Part shown: one piece after another, positions 45,445 to 56,780 of the stretch | Layout of the letters: every line of letters starts with the position of its first letter | Position numbering within the stretch: position 1 is the first letter of the stretch | Assembly (NCBI GenBank): GCA_026120185.1 | Contig: JANUWF010002125.1 | Location: 620,001 to 684,000 of the forward strand | Direction: 5' to 3' | From: Voacanga thouarsii | Taxonomy: Eukaryota; Streptophyta; Magnoliopsida; Gentianales; Apocynaceae | DNA length: 64,000 nt | Translations under genes and position numbers: made by a program | Notes under the pieces: generated by a model | What the model saw: the letters and a program-made list of their open reading frames with translations, nothing else | Database searches by the model: none | Told to the model about the DNA's origin: nothing

Positions 45445-46801
45445 TGATGCGTATTTGTTTGGGTATAAAAATCATATAAAAATAAGCACATTCCCAATCA
45501 AATTTAAATTAAAACGTTAATCCCAAATTACACATATGAGCAAGTATAATCATCATTAACATAGCATAGGGTTTAGATGAGTATTGATCCTCCAGGAACA
45601 AGTATACATTAATCACTTTTCTTTCATTGCTTAACTCACTCAATAAAGTGAAAAAGAAATAAAAAGGGAAAATAAAAGAATATATACATGTTAAGGATGG
45701 AGAATTATGTAACATAAACCATTATTCTGACAAACATGATCTTAAAGTACCTAATTATTATCATAATTAATTATTCTATTGGCATCATGAATGATTAAAA
45801 TAGATTCACTTCTTTGGGCAATCGATGAAATCATTATCTTCTAGATAAATTAGCATTACCTGGTCTCGTCTCAACTAATTCACCCAACAGATGTATTAAA
45901 CACATTTGTTGATAAAATTTCCTTGGTCTCAACAAACTTAAAACATGAAATTAATCAATGAATCCTTGCTGTCGGCAGACATCAATTAACCTTTAATTAC
46001 CAGTTCTCATCAATTAACCCCCTTGGTCCAATAAGTTAATCGACAACGAATATGAAATTAATGAATTGAAACAACCATCAACCCCCTTGGTCCAGTAAGT
46101 TATTGGAAAGGAACAACCAACTAATCTCGTAATAAGCACAAGTAATTAAATACCAAGAAGAACAACCAATTAATCAAAAGATCAAAGTAACCATAAAAAT
46201 CATGAATACCTAAAACAATTTCAAATTACAATAAAACAATTAACACATCATTATTCAAAAAAAAAAAAAGTAAAAGAAAGCACTCATAGACAAGCCTCAT
46301 TCTTCTTCATTTGAAGACCTTCTTGCACAATCCTTCTTCATTTGGCAGAATTTCTCCTTGATTTGAGTGATTTTTTGTTATGATCTATGAATTCCCCTTT
46401 TTCCCTTGTGTTTTTCCTTTATTTATAGGCTTTCCAAGTGCCTAAATTTGTTGGTGTAGGGTTTTTGGCCATCGAGAAGTAGAAGGATACTAAAAGTCTA
46501 CAAATTCCCAAAAATCACGTACGAAAATCGAGGCACTGCCTTAATATCAGGGCACAGCCGACGCCGCCTACAGCCTTACAGTAGGCACAGGTTGTGATCT
46601 GTTTCTCTTGTCCGTCATCGCCTTTGTTCTATTTTGCAACGTTTTTATCTTATTTTACCCCTAAAATATGAACTAATGCACAAAATACCTTTCGAAGGGT
46701 AAAATCTCAAATATGAAAAAATATGACTAGTTATTGAACAAAATGCATCACAAAATATTCTCAAATAACTAGAAAAAATATGACTAATTTAAACCCTATT
46801 A
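45445..46801 (-). repeat. 5' LTR of the gag-plus-ORF element (1357 bp)
   Basis: Minus strand TAATAGGGTTTAAATTAGTC to CAAATACGCATCA. Colinear with 38193-39702 except for the loss of about 150 bp near 46610. TATA box CCTATAAATAAAG on the minus strand at about 46418-46430. Confidence 0.9.
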
Positions 46802-46806
46802 GTAGT

Positions 46807-46938
46807 TTGACATTTTACTTTTGCTATTTGAGTTGGACATTCTCATTTTCAGCATTTTTTTACTTGAAAATCAAAAGTTTGGAAAATGTTTTTCATTGAA
46901 AAAGGAACCATTTGTAAAGTGTGTTTGGGTAAGTCAAA
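46807..46938 (+). other. End of the leader of the first internal region, array 2
   Basis: Resumes after the nested element (ACTTTTGCTATTTGAGTTGG, matching 52640 onward) and leads to the ATG at 46939. Confidence 0.7.
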
Positions 46939-48233
46939 ATGCCTAAAATCAAACAATCTTTCAAACCTCACATACGCACTAAACCATCCATTACTTTTGA
47001 CCGATCATCAGAACTACCTACTTTTCATCCAAAGAATTTCAATGATAAAAAATACGAGGAATAGTTTGATGCATGGGTCACGAATAGGATCAATGTTGAA
47101 AAAATAATCAAACCTTCCCTTGATTGATCTATGAATATAATTGAGATATTTTGAAGGATTGGTCGGGGTTCAATTTTAGGTTTGAGAGATGCTTTTGTCC
47201 TACCATTGTAAAAGAATTTTATGCAAACATGAAAAACAAATGGCAAGGACATTTGAAAGAAATTGAAGCATCTGTGAAAAGGCATCTCTATAATTTTGAT
47301 TAGGGCTCAACTAGCTACAATTTTTGGAGTGGATGATAGTGGACCTTGGATAGAATTTGAACACCAAGATAAAATGATCCCTTCTGAACCAACTTGGACT
47401 TTTAATGTTGCATATCAACAGTTGGGTATAGATCCAAAAGCTTTTACACAAAGTTCTTCTTTTCTCCCCAGTAATGATCTTTCTCCTCAATGGAGGGTGA
47501 TTTTGTATATCTTATGTTTCAATGTTTGCCCTCGATTGAGTAGTTTGAATGAAATTAGAATCATTGATGTTTATATACTCTCCAAAATGCTTCGCGGAGA
47601 ACCCATTCCCCTTGTCCCTTTGTTACTAACTTCTATGCGAGAGGTTGCAGCTTATGGCCTTGATACCAAAGCATTTGTTCTTCCTTTGGTGGTTAAATGG
47701 GCTTTACACACTTTTGATATCTCTGTGGAGAATGAACTTGTGGAACCTACTGGCTCACGTAATGTAGTCACTGAACAAGTCTGGACTCATTGTGGTTATA
47801 AGTTGAATGCTACAATGTATACATGATTAAGACCGAGCGAGGTTCCCAAACCTAGCATTCCTGATCTTCTAATTGAGCCAGAAGAGGAACCTTCACAACA
47901 ACAAAGGTAATTTAGGTGACGATCAAGTGTCAGTGATAACATTCTAGCCAACATTTATACATCGCTAGAGCATTTGAGGGATGAAATGGCTAGATTAAGG
48001 ATCGACATAGCTGATATATGGGTGAGGCATGATCAAAGGTTTGATGGGATTTAGCATACTGTCGCGAAGATATTTTGCACAATCTAAGGGTCAATCAAGA
48101 CAATCAAGAGGATTATTGGCAACAATATTGGGAGAGACAAGGAGGACCTCGTGATCTATTTGGAGGTTGTGGTGGTCCATTTGGTGGTCTTTTTGGAGGC
48201 CCGTCTGGAGGCTCTACTTCAGGGGGTTCTTAA
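46939..48233 (+). pseudogene. Plant-transposon ORF (Transposase_32-like) of array 2, copy 1
   Basis: The ATG at 46939 (MPKIKQSFKPHIRTKPS) opens a frame with RTKPSITFDRSSELPTFHPK. After a shift near 47148 comes CFCPTIVKEFYANM, followed by KNKWQGHLKEIEASVK. After another shift near 47300 a 170-residue open stretch runs to 47826, with QLATIFGVDDSGPWIEFE, QWRVILYILCFNVCPRLS, IIDVYILSKML and LDTKAFVLPLVV. The end is a helical stretch (LEHLRDEMARLRIDIADI). The Gly/Phe-rich tail (GGPFGGLFGGPSGGSTSGGS) is at 48141-48233, stop TAA. It is a relative of the protein at 42724-41528 in the opposite strand element. Function unknown. This is the only ORF of its element, which has neither gag nor pol. Confidence 0.75.
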
Positions 48234-49579
48234 AGGTTTTGACTTTCTATTTTTCTTTTTCTTTCATTTTTATTGTGCATTTAGTTTGTGTTCTTTCAAT
48301 TCCTTTTTAGGCTTTTACTTAATGTGTTTATTTTTTCTTGTTGCAGGTTTCTATTTTGTTGATGCCATTGCCTTTTCAACTTTTTGCAGGAGTGCTTCTC
48401 TTTTCTTGGAGCTAATCTGCCTTGGGGAGTATTCTTTTCTTTTCTCTCTTTACACTTTTGGTCTCTTAGTTTTGATTTATTGTGCTATTTTTGGCCATTG
48501 AGGAAAATTTCAAATTTACGTGTAGGGAAGGGATTTGATATTTTCTCAAGTGCATCTTTTTTAGATTCAATGTTTTTTCTTGAGTATGGGGAAATTTTTA
48601 AAAATTGGTATGAAATTGTGTTTTCCTATGATAAGGTTATGATTTTCTCTTTCACTTTGGATATGATTTTGTCATTCAAATTAGTTGGATTTTGTTTAGT
48701 ACAAAAATTGTGTATTAAGTTGAATATGTTATGTCTTAGCAATTTAAGTTAATCTGTGTTATGTTTTAGTAGTTGAATGTTATTCTACTTTTCTTGTTTG
48801 GATATGGAAATCTGATGAAATATGGGAAAAGTAATTGATTAATTCTTAATTTGTGGTCTTCTAAATTTGTTTAGCTTTGGGTTGTGCATAAGGATTGTAA
48901 CGATTGAAAAGAAGATGGAATTTTCTTTTAGTAGGTAGGAAAAAATGAGTGCAAAGATTTATCTACTTCTTTGAAAGAGAAAGCTCATTTGATTGCTTAT
49001 CACACTTGAACACAACGCCTGGGTGAGGGGGCAATACGGTTAGTGTAAAGAGAATAAAAAATAAATAAAGAACTCCACTCTCTTGATATCAATGCCCGAA
49101 AAGCAAAGGAAATGAATGACTAGAAGGGGGCCAATATGGTTAGTCAAGAGGAATCCCCTTTCTTGAGGCTATTAATTCCCTAAGTCATTAAAAATAATGA
49201 GCGCTGAAAAAGCATTGAAAAAATGGAGTATTCCTTATTTTACAACATCAGGTTGCGCAAATTTGATTCTATGAGTTTTGAATTGGTTGAACAATTTGAC
49301 TTGTATGATTTATGTTACTTATGTCTCGGCTTGAAAGGTGTAACAATTTTCTTAGACTAAAGTATAAACTTGTTTAACATAATTTTAAGAGTCTTGATAT
49401 GTTTGATTTAATGTATGAGTTTAAAAATAATTTTAAAGGATTGAATGAAAGAACAGTTTGTATCTAATGATGAAAAATAAATTAAGACTTTGTTATGGAT
49501 GAATTTGAGAAGAGCTTATTTATGTTTTGTGCAGTATAAATTGCTTAAGGACAAGTAAAGATTCAAGTCTAAGGAAATA
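48234..49579 (+). other. 3' untranslated region of copy 1, array 2
   Basis: It includes GGCCATTGAGGAAAATTTC then a TTTACGTGTAGGGAAGGG purine-like motif at 48493-48531. A two-copy block (GGGGGCAATACGGTTAGTG at 49027, GGGGGCCAATATGGTTAGTC at 49126) follows. The degraded purine tract TCTAAGGAAATA lies before the LTR at 49580. Hydrophobic open frames at 48151-48752 conflict with the Gly-rich tail frame and are not taken as genes. Confidence 0.65.
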
Positions 49580-51434
49580 TGATAGGGCCTAAATTGTCAT
49601 ATATTTTTCTAGTTATTTGAGTATATTTTGTGATATTTTTAGTACAATAACTAGGCGTATTCCTTCCTATTTGATATTTCACTTATAAAAATATTTTCCT
49701 ATGATTTTATGCAAAAATAGGTGAATTTGGAAGAAAATTGGAAAAGTTGTTGTTCATACCCGACACTAGGCCAAGAAGATACACTTGGCTCTAATCCTAG
49801 TCTAGAGACAAAATAGAGCAAAGAAGAAAAAGGGAATCCAAGGTATCTGAAATCGAAAATGGAAAAGAAAACAAAAAGAAGAGGAAATAGCAAATGTTAT
49901 CCTAGGAAGGATGCAAGAAATCCTCCCGAGATTTCAAGGAGTGTAGCCACGGCTCTACAAGAAGGCAAAAAAAAAAAAAAAAAAAAAAAGAATGCAACGG
50001 ACGCTGGCACTGTCAAAGGAAAAAAACAAAAGCTAAAAAGAAAAGCTAACATCCTTAGGAGGATGTTGAACACCCTTAGGAGGATGTAAGAAAGGAAATC
50101 TCATTCAGCTTAGGCTCGTGCGCGCCTTAGCAGCTTAGTGACTCGGTGGCTTTGGCAGCTCGGTAGAAAAAAGGAATCAACTCAAGTGAGCCGATTTCAA
50201 GAAGAAAAGCAATTTCAGTAGCTTCATGGCTTGGGCAAGCCGTCTAACGGAAAAAAAAAAGAAATGGAAAATGGCTCGATGGCTTGGAACAACTTCAATA
50301 GAAAAGGAAGCAACTTTTGTACAACTAAGGTGATAGATTTTGTGAATAATTTTAGAAGCCTAATAGGAAACTACATCTTTTGTTTTTTGAGTTTTTAGGA
50401 AATTCGTGAGCCTATAAATTCCATAGGAAAAAGTGTGCCCAATATGGATCATTAGGAAAATGATTTCAAGTGTACCATTCTTAATATTTTCTCTAGAGAA
50501 ACTACTCAACAAGGTTGATTTTGGGAGGAGTTTTCAATGGAAATTGAAAAGATTGTCTATGAGTATTTATCTCTTTCATTTGTTTTCTTTTTCTTGTGTA
50601 ATGATGAGTTTAATTCTTTAATTGTATTTAGATATTATTCTTGGATTTTCCATTTTGAATTAATTTTATTCTTTGATCAATTTATTATTTGATTACTTGA
50701 TTTTATTTGATAGGTTAACGGAATTAAATTTATATCTAATGGATTTAGGTAATGATGTTAGATTAAATTTACTTAATGAATTCTTTATATTTGTTGTCTT
50801 AACTGGCTTGGGAAAGAAGGCTAAGAATTGAATCTAAGTAATCAAATATTAGTCAATTTTGCCTAAAGTATAGTGCTATTGGCTAATTTCATGTTTATTA
50901 CCACCTAGAATATAGGGATAATTTATGAGGAATCGAGTTTAACACATCTTTCGGTTGTTTCAGTGCAATTAGGAAACCTGTAATTTGATCAAGAGAGTGA
51001 TACCATGAATTGGGAAAGAATTGGAGTTTATATAAGTGGATTCATGACTTGAAAATGATCAAATTTTACTTTATATTCTTTCATGATGCTAAGAAAATAA
51101 TTGGTTGTGATAAGTATTAGATGATTCATGTCATGTGTTTTAGAATAACTATTTAATTACATGTTTCTCTCTACGAGTTATTTGTATATTTTGTTTTTAC
51201 TTTTATTTTTATTTAGATTTCTTTATCACTTTATTATATCAGTTAAACAATAAATAAAAAGTGATTAGTGTGTATTTGTTCTTTTGAGGATCGATACTCG
51301 TTAATTACCTATACTATGCTTGCGATGAGTACACTTATTCATATGTGTAATTTGGGATTAATATTTTAATTAAAATGTAGCTAAGGGGTGGATTTAAATT
51401 TAATGATTTTTATACACTACAAATTTACGCATCA
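49580..51434 (+). repeat. LTR 2 of array 2, shared by both internal regions
   Basis: 1855 bp, TGATAGGGCCTAAATTGTC to AAATTTACGCATCA. It is preceded by a 3' untranslated region and followed by a primer site, so it is at once 3' LTR of copy 1 and 5' LTR of copy 2. Confidence 0.9.
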
Positions 51435-51440
51435 AGTTTT

Positions 51441-51460
51441 TGGCGCCATTGCTAGGGAAC
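51441..51460 (+). other. Primer binding site, tRNA-Asp type
   Basis: TGGCGCCATTGCTAGGGAAC, three or four changes from consensus. Confidence 0.85.
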
Positions 51461-52679
51461 AATATCATGAATGTTTGGATTTCATTGATTTAGCCATGTA
51501 AATATGTAATTAGGTAGACACAGGTTAATAATTACTAACTTGTTTTTGTATGTTTGTATATATTGTATGTTTAGCTATTTAATTTTACCAACTCCATGTT
51601 AATGTGATATAAGTGTATTAATTTTATTCAACTATTTGATGATTTTTCCCTCAATAATTTTGAATCAATACTAACTCTTTTTATTGTTAGGTTTGGAATT
51701 TCGCTTATGTTACACCAGACTAACACGATGTTTTGGGCAAACTAATTTATTTTTATTTTTATCTATGTTTTAATTTATGCACTCTTATTTTAAATGTACT
51801 ATGTTCATGCATTCATTTAGGACAGTTCTTATTTATTTTTATGGGGAAAATAGAAGAAAACGAAAAAAAAAACACAAAATAGTTTTTAATTAAAAAAAAA
51901 CAAAGGGGGGGGAGAAGGGGGTAGCATTTACTAGCCATTCCCTACCCTATTTTTCCTTCTGATTTCTTCACTTGTTCTTTTTCTTTTCTTCTTCTTTTTC
52001 CTTTTTAACCTTTTCCTTATCTTGCTCAGATTTTTGTTTTTGACCTTTTCTTCTTTCTTATTTTTATTCCATTTTCATTGGCTTTTACTTTTCTTGTTTG
52101 TCCCGTGAAGCAACTAACACCACCCTCTCCTTTCGATTTGTTTTCTTTGTCTCTTTCTTCTTCTGTCTTTTTCTTCTATTTCTCTTTCTTTCTTTCACTT
52201 CGCTATACCTAATCCTCCTAATCATTGCACTCTATGTTCTTCACCATTTCCCTTCTTCTTCTTTCTTTCTTCTACACACTGCTCTCCTTCTTCTACAGTT
52301 TATCCCACAAGAATTCAAAATTTTAAGGCTAGCACGTTGGGGAATACATTGGTGCAAAACTCTCTTTATATTAAGGTAGGTTTTATCCTTTTGAATTTCT
52401 TAGCATTTTTTATACTTATTTTTGCAAAAAATTTTACGGAATTTGGAAATATATTTGTTGATTATTTTTTTTTGGGTAGAAAAATGCATAGAATGGGTTG
52501 TGAGTCTTGTGATTTCATCTAAAGTTATCTATGTATTCTTCTGAAATTTTTGTACATATGGTAATTTTGGATAAATAGCGAGCATACTTGTGATATTTTG
52601 CTGTGGTGATTGAAGTTGGTAGAATTGTAGTTTAACATTGTACTTTTGCTGTTTGAGTTGGACATTCTCATTTTGAGCT
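51461..52679 (+). other. Leader of the second internal region, array 2
   Basis: Matches 37010-38187 in order, including the pyrimidine-rich tract (about 51950-52290) and AAGGTAGGTTTTATCC at 52372. The junction GAATTGTAGTTTAACATT at 52628 is the unoccupied equivalent of the 38193-46801 insertion. Confidence 0.75.
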
Positions 52680-53550
52680 TCAACACCACAATAAAATGAT
52701 CTCTTCTGAACTAACTTGGAATTTTAATGTTGCTTATCGACAGTTGGGTTTAGAACTAAAAGCCTCTACACAAGGTTCTTCTTTTCTCCCTAATAATGAT
52801 CGTTCTCCCCAATGGAGGGTTATTTTGTATATCTTGTGTTTCAATGCTTGCCCTCGATTGTGTAGATTGAATAAAGTTAGAATCATTGATGTTTCTATAC
52901 TCTCTAAAATGCTTCGCGTTCCCCTTGCTCATTTGGTACTTCTATGTGAGAGGTGGAGGCTTATGGCCTTGCTACCAAAGCATTTGTTCTTCCTTTGGTG
53001 ATTTCACAAGTTTTATACGGTTTTGACATTTCTCTAGAGAATGAAATTATGGAAACTACTACCTCACACAATGTAGTCATTGAACAAGTCTTGATTCATT
53101 ATGGTTATAAGTTTAATACTACAACTCTACATGGTTAAGGCCGAGAGAGGTTCCCTAACCTAGCATTTCACCTTTTTGACAAGAGGACCCTTCCCAACCA
53201 CAATGGTATTCTGCTAACCATCAAGTGTTAGTGATAACATTCTAGCCAACATTCATACATCTCTAAAGTATTTGATGAACGAAGTGGCTAGATTGAGGGT
53301 CGACATAGCTGATTTGAGGGTGAGGCATGATCAAAGGTTTGATTGGATTAAGCATATGCAACAACATCATGAAGATATTTTGCGCAATCTAAGGCTCAAT
53401 CGAGACATTCAAGGGAATTATTAGCGATAATATTGGGAAAGACATGGAGGACCTTGTGATCCATTTGGAGGTCGTGGTCATCCATTTGGTGGTCCTTTTG
53501 GAGGACAAATTGGTGGCACGTCTGAAGACTCTAATTCAGGGGGTTCTTAA
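52680..53550 (+). pseudogene. Plant-transposon ORF of array 2, copy 2, N-terminus deleted
   Basis: After CATTCTCATTTTGAGC the sequence jumps directly to the equivalent of codons at 47363 in copy 1. About 480 bp, with the start codon and the REFYANM-type motif, are therefore missing. The remainder is colinear: QWRVILYILCFNACPRL, IIDVSILSKML, a shift near 52950, then LATKAFVLPLVISQVLYGFD, NVVIEQVLIHYGYKF, and the Gly-rich tail (GGRGHPFGGPFGGQIGG) ending with TAA at 53548-53550. It is a dead copy. The tail is well preserved relative to the frameshifted middle. Confidence 0.75.
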
Positions 53551-54811
53551 AGGCTTTAACTTTCTATTTTTCGTTTCCTTTCATTTTTATTATGCTTTTA
53601 GTTTGTTTTCTTTCAATACCTTTTTAGGCTTTTACTTAGTGTGTTTATTTTTTCCTTTTGTAGGTTTCTTTTATGTTGATGCCATTGCTTCTTTCACCTT
53701 TTTACAGGAGCACTTCTTTTTTCTTGGAGCTAATCTGCCTTGGGAAGTATTCTTTTCTTTGCCCTCTTTACATTTTTGGTCCCTTAGTTGTCATTTATTG
53801 TGCTATTTTTTGCCATTGAGGAAAATGTCAAATTTAAGCTTGGGGAAGGGATTTGATATTTTCTCAAGTGCATCTTTTTTAGATTCAATGGATTTTCTTG
53901 ACTATGGGGCAATTTTTTTAAATTGGTGTGAAATTGTGTTTGCCTATGATAAGGTTATGATTTTATTTTTCACTTTAGATATGATTTTGTCATTTAAATT
54001 AGTTGGATTTTATTGAGTAAAAAAATTGTGTTTGGATATGGATGATCTAATGAAGTATGGGAAATGTAGTTGATGAATTCTTAATTCATGGTTTTCTAAA
54101 TTTATTTAGCCTTAGGCTGTGAATAAGGATTGTGAGGATTGAAAAGAAAGTGTTTTTTTTTTTTTTTTTGTGAGTTGGAAAAAATGAGTGGAAAGATTTA
54201 TCAATTTCATTGAAAGAGAATACGCATTCGATTTCTTAACTCACTTAAAGACAATGCTTGGGGGGGGAGGGGGAGCCAATATGATTAGTGTAAAGAGAAA
54301 AAAAATAAATAAAGAACTCCAATCTCTTGAGATCAATGCCCGAAAAGCAAAGAAAATGAATAACTATAAGGGGGCCTATAGGGTTAGTGAAGAGGAATCC
54401 ACTTTCTTGAGGCTATTAATTCCATAAGTCATTAAAAAAATGAGTGTTGAAGAAACATTGAAATAAAAATTGAGTGTTCCTTATTTTGCTATGTAACATT
54501 GTGCAAATTTGATTCTATGAGTTTCGAATTGGTTGAACAACTTGACTTGTATGATTTGTGTTATCTATGTCTTGGTTTGCAAGGTAGAATAATTTTCGTA
54601 GACTAAAGTATAAAATTATTTAGCTTAATTTTGAGAGTCTTGATATGTTTGATTTAATGTATGAGTTTAAAAAGACTTTTAATGGATTCAATGAATGATA
54701 AGTTTGTATCTAATATTGAAAAATAAATTATAACTTTGTTATGGATGAATTTGAGAAGAGCTAATTCGTGTTTTGTGCTTTGTAATTTTCTTACAAATAT
54801 GCAAAGATTCA
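53551..54811 (+). other. 3' untranslated region of copy 2, array 2
   Basis: Colinear with 48234-49579. The purine-like motif (CCATTGAGGAAAATGTC then TTTAAGCTTGGGGAAGGG) is at 53812-53850, the two-copy block at about 54260 and 54370. A G-run (54260-54274) and a T-run (54153) are local expansions. Confidence 0.65.
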
Positions 54812-54825
54812 AGTGTGGGGGAATA
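54812..54825 (+). other. Polypurine tract of copy 2, array 2
   Basis: AGTGTGGGGGAATA immediately before the LTR start TGATAG. Confidence 0.9.
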
Positions 54826-56163
54826 TGATAGTGCCCAAATTTTCATATATTTTCCTAGTTATTTGAGTATATTTTGTGATATTTTTAATTCAATAACAAG
54901 CCATATTCCATCCTATTTGATTTTTCACTTAAAAAATTATTTTCCTGTGATTTTATGCAAAAATAGGTGAATTGGAGGAAAATTGGAAAAATTACAGTTT
55001 AGACTCGACACTAGGCCAAGAAGTCAAACCTAGCGCTGATCCTAGTCTAGAGACAAAATAGACCAAAGCATAAAAAAAGGAATCCAAGGAATCTAGAACT
55101 AAAATTGAAAAAAGAAAAAAAAAAGAGGAAATAGCAAATGCAATCCTAGGAAAGATGTAAAGAATCCTCGCGAGGTTCCAAGGAGTGAAGCCGCAACTCA
55201 ACAAGAAGACAAAAAAAAAAAGAGAAGAAGAAAAAAAAAGAAAGCAATGGACATAGGCACTGTATAAGGAAACGAACAAAAGCTTAATACAAAAGTGAAC
55301 ATCCTTGGGAGGATGTTCAACATCCTTGGGAGAATGCAAGAAAGGAAATTCTAGGTCAACTTGGGCTCGTGCGCGTCTCGGCATGTTTAGTGACAGGGCA
55401 GCTGTGGCGGCATAGTAGAAAAGAAGAATCAGCTCGGGTGAGCCAATCAACTACCAGAACAAAGAAATAGAAAATGGCTCAATGGCTTGGGATAAGTTAA
55501 ATAGAAAACAAAACGACTTTTGTAAAACTAAGGCGATGGATTTTGTGAATAATTTTAGATGCCTAATAGGAAACTACTTCTTTTGTATTTTGAGTTTTTA
55601 GGAAATTCGTGAGCCTATAAATAAGGCCATTTACATAGTAAAAAAATGTCCACAATATGGATCATTTGAAAAGTATTTTAGATTACACCACTCTTAATAT
55701 TTTTTTGTACAAAAATTACTCAAGTAGGATTGATTTTGGGAGGATTTTTCAATGGAAATTGAAAAGCTTGTCTATGAGTATTTATCGCTTTCCATTGTTT
55801 TCTATTTCTTGAACAATGACAAGTTTAATTCTTTAATTGTATGATTTTGAATTAATTTTATTCTTTGATATTATTTTTCTTAGTATTTGATTATTTAATT
55901 TTATTTGATAGGTTGATGGAATTAAATTTATATCTAATAGACTTGGGAAAAGAAGTTAGATTAAGTTTACTTTAATTAATTCTATGTATTTATTATCATT
56001 ACTGGATTGGAAAAGAAGGATGAGAATTGAACCTAAGTAATCAAAGATTAGTTAATTTTGCCTAGAGTATTGAGTTATTAGCTAAGTTCATATTTATTAT
56101 CACCTAGAGTATAGGGATAATTTATGAGGAATCGAGTTTAACGCATCTTTCGGTTGTTGTAGT
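54826..56163 (+). repeat. LTR 3 of array 2, cut by Copia
   Basis: TGATAGTGCCCAAATTTTC start; colinear with LTR 2 up to ATCTTTCGGTTGTT (50945 against 56146), then interrupted by the Copia element. The missing 3' part lies beyond the window. Confidence 0.85.
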
Positions 56164-56780
56164 TGTTGGAATATATACCCTCTAGACTAGTTTTTTTTTA
56201 TGTAATTATCGAAAATATTAATAAATGAATTTATTCTCAAAATTTATTTGTGCATGATTTACATTTGGATAGGCCCCATTATGTTTAAGTAAGTGATCCA
56301 TGTGATGGTGATCTTTCATAGTAAGGTATGGATCACAGGTTACTTAACACATAAATATTTGTTCTTAACTAATTGATGAGAATGGGAATCTCATCATGTT
56401 TCGATTATTGTGTTATGAATTTTAAATGGGGAATAGTTTACCTTTAGCCAGTGAGTAGTCCATTCACTTCATAACATGAGCGTATTTCAAATACGTTGAA
56501 CAGGACCTGTAAATGTGGTTTATAAAAGTCCTATTTGGAAGAAACCCACACTATTACTGCTACAGTGTGGACTAATACTCTACTGCTTGAGTATGAGTTC
56601 GTAATCTGACGAAGCTAGAAGCATGTACTTTGATATGTTGCAATTGAGGTTTTTTCTTAGAGCCGATATACTTGTATATTGGGTATATGTGACTAGTTAG
56701 TTAAGACAAACTTGTACAAGATAACTTCTGCGCTAATTAAGACAAACTTGCATTGATTTGAGTAAAATATTGGAACAACA
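56164..56780 (+). repeat. Copia 5' LTR (end uncertain)
   Basis: Starts TGTTGGAATATATAC. A possible end is ATATTGGAACAACA at about 56767-56780, a weak mirror of the start. A primer site is not clear; TGGCATTACATG at 56807 could be a decayed TGGTATCAGAGC. Confidence 0.5.

Larger units (their letters stand above)
38193..46801 (-). mobile_element. Complete gag-plus-ORF LTR element without pol (Athila-related)
   Basis: 8.6 kb, inserted in reverse in the first internal region of array 2. On the minus strand: 5' LTR (46801-45445), primer site, gag, plant-transposon ORF, a second purine-tract-like motif, purine tract, 3' LTR (39702-38193). Flanks are GTTGT (38188-38192) and GTAGT (46802-46806), a 5 bp duplication with one change. 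The neighbouring internal region at 52624-52645 keeps the empty site GAATTGTAGTTTAACATT. No RT, RNase H or integrase motif is visible in 5.7 kb of internal sequence. Confidence 0.9.
35087..56163 (+). mobile_element. Non-autonomous LTR-element array 2: three LTRs, two internals
   Basis: LTRs at 35087-36983, 49580-51434 and 54826-56163 are in one orientation and share their start (TGATRGGGCCTAAATTGTC-like), promoter and end. Between them are two internal regions with matching leader, ORF and 3' untranslated parts; the middle LTR serves both. The first internal region hosts the minus-strand element 38193-46801. Copia cuts the third LTR. No gag or pol of its own was found. Confidence 0.85.

Noticed and set aside
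48151..48752. Hydrophobic overlapping frames that look like membrane proteins
   Set aside because: The true frame here is the Gly/Phe-rich tail ending at 48233; beyond it the T-rich 3' region yields Phe/Leu by composition.
53444..54016. 190-residue hydrophobic frame
   Set aside because: Same situation in the paralogous copy; the Gly-rich tail uses another frame and ends at 53550.
54992..55450. 152-residue frame on the minus strand
   Set aside because: Lies antisense inside LTR 3; LTRs 1 and 2 do not keep the frame.
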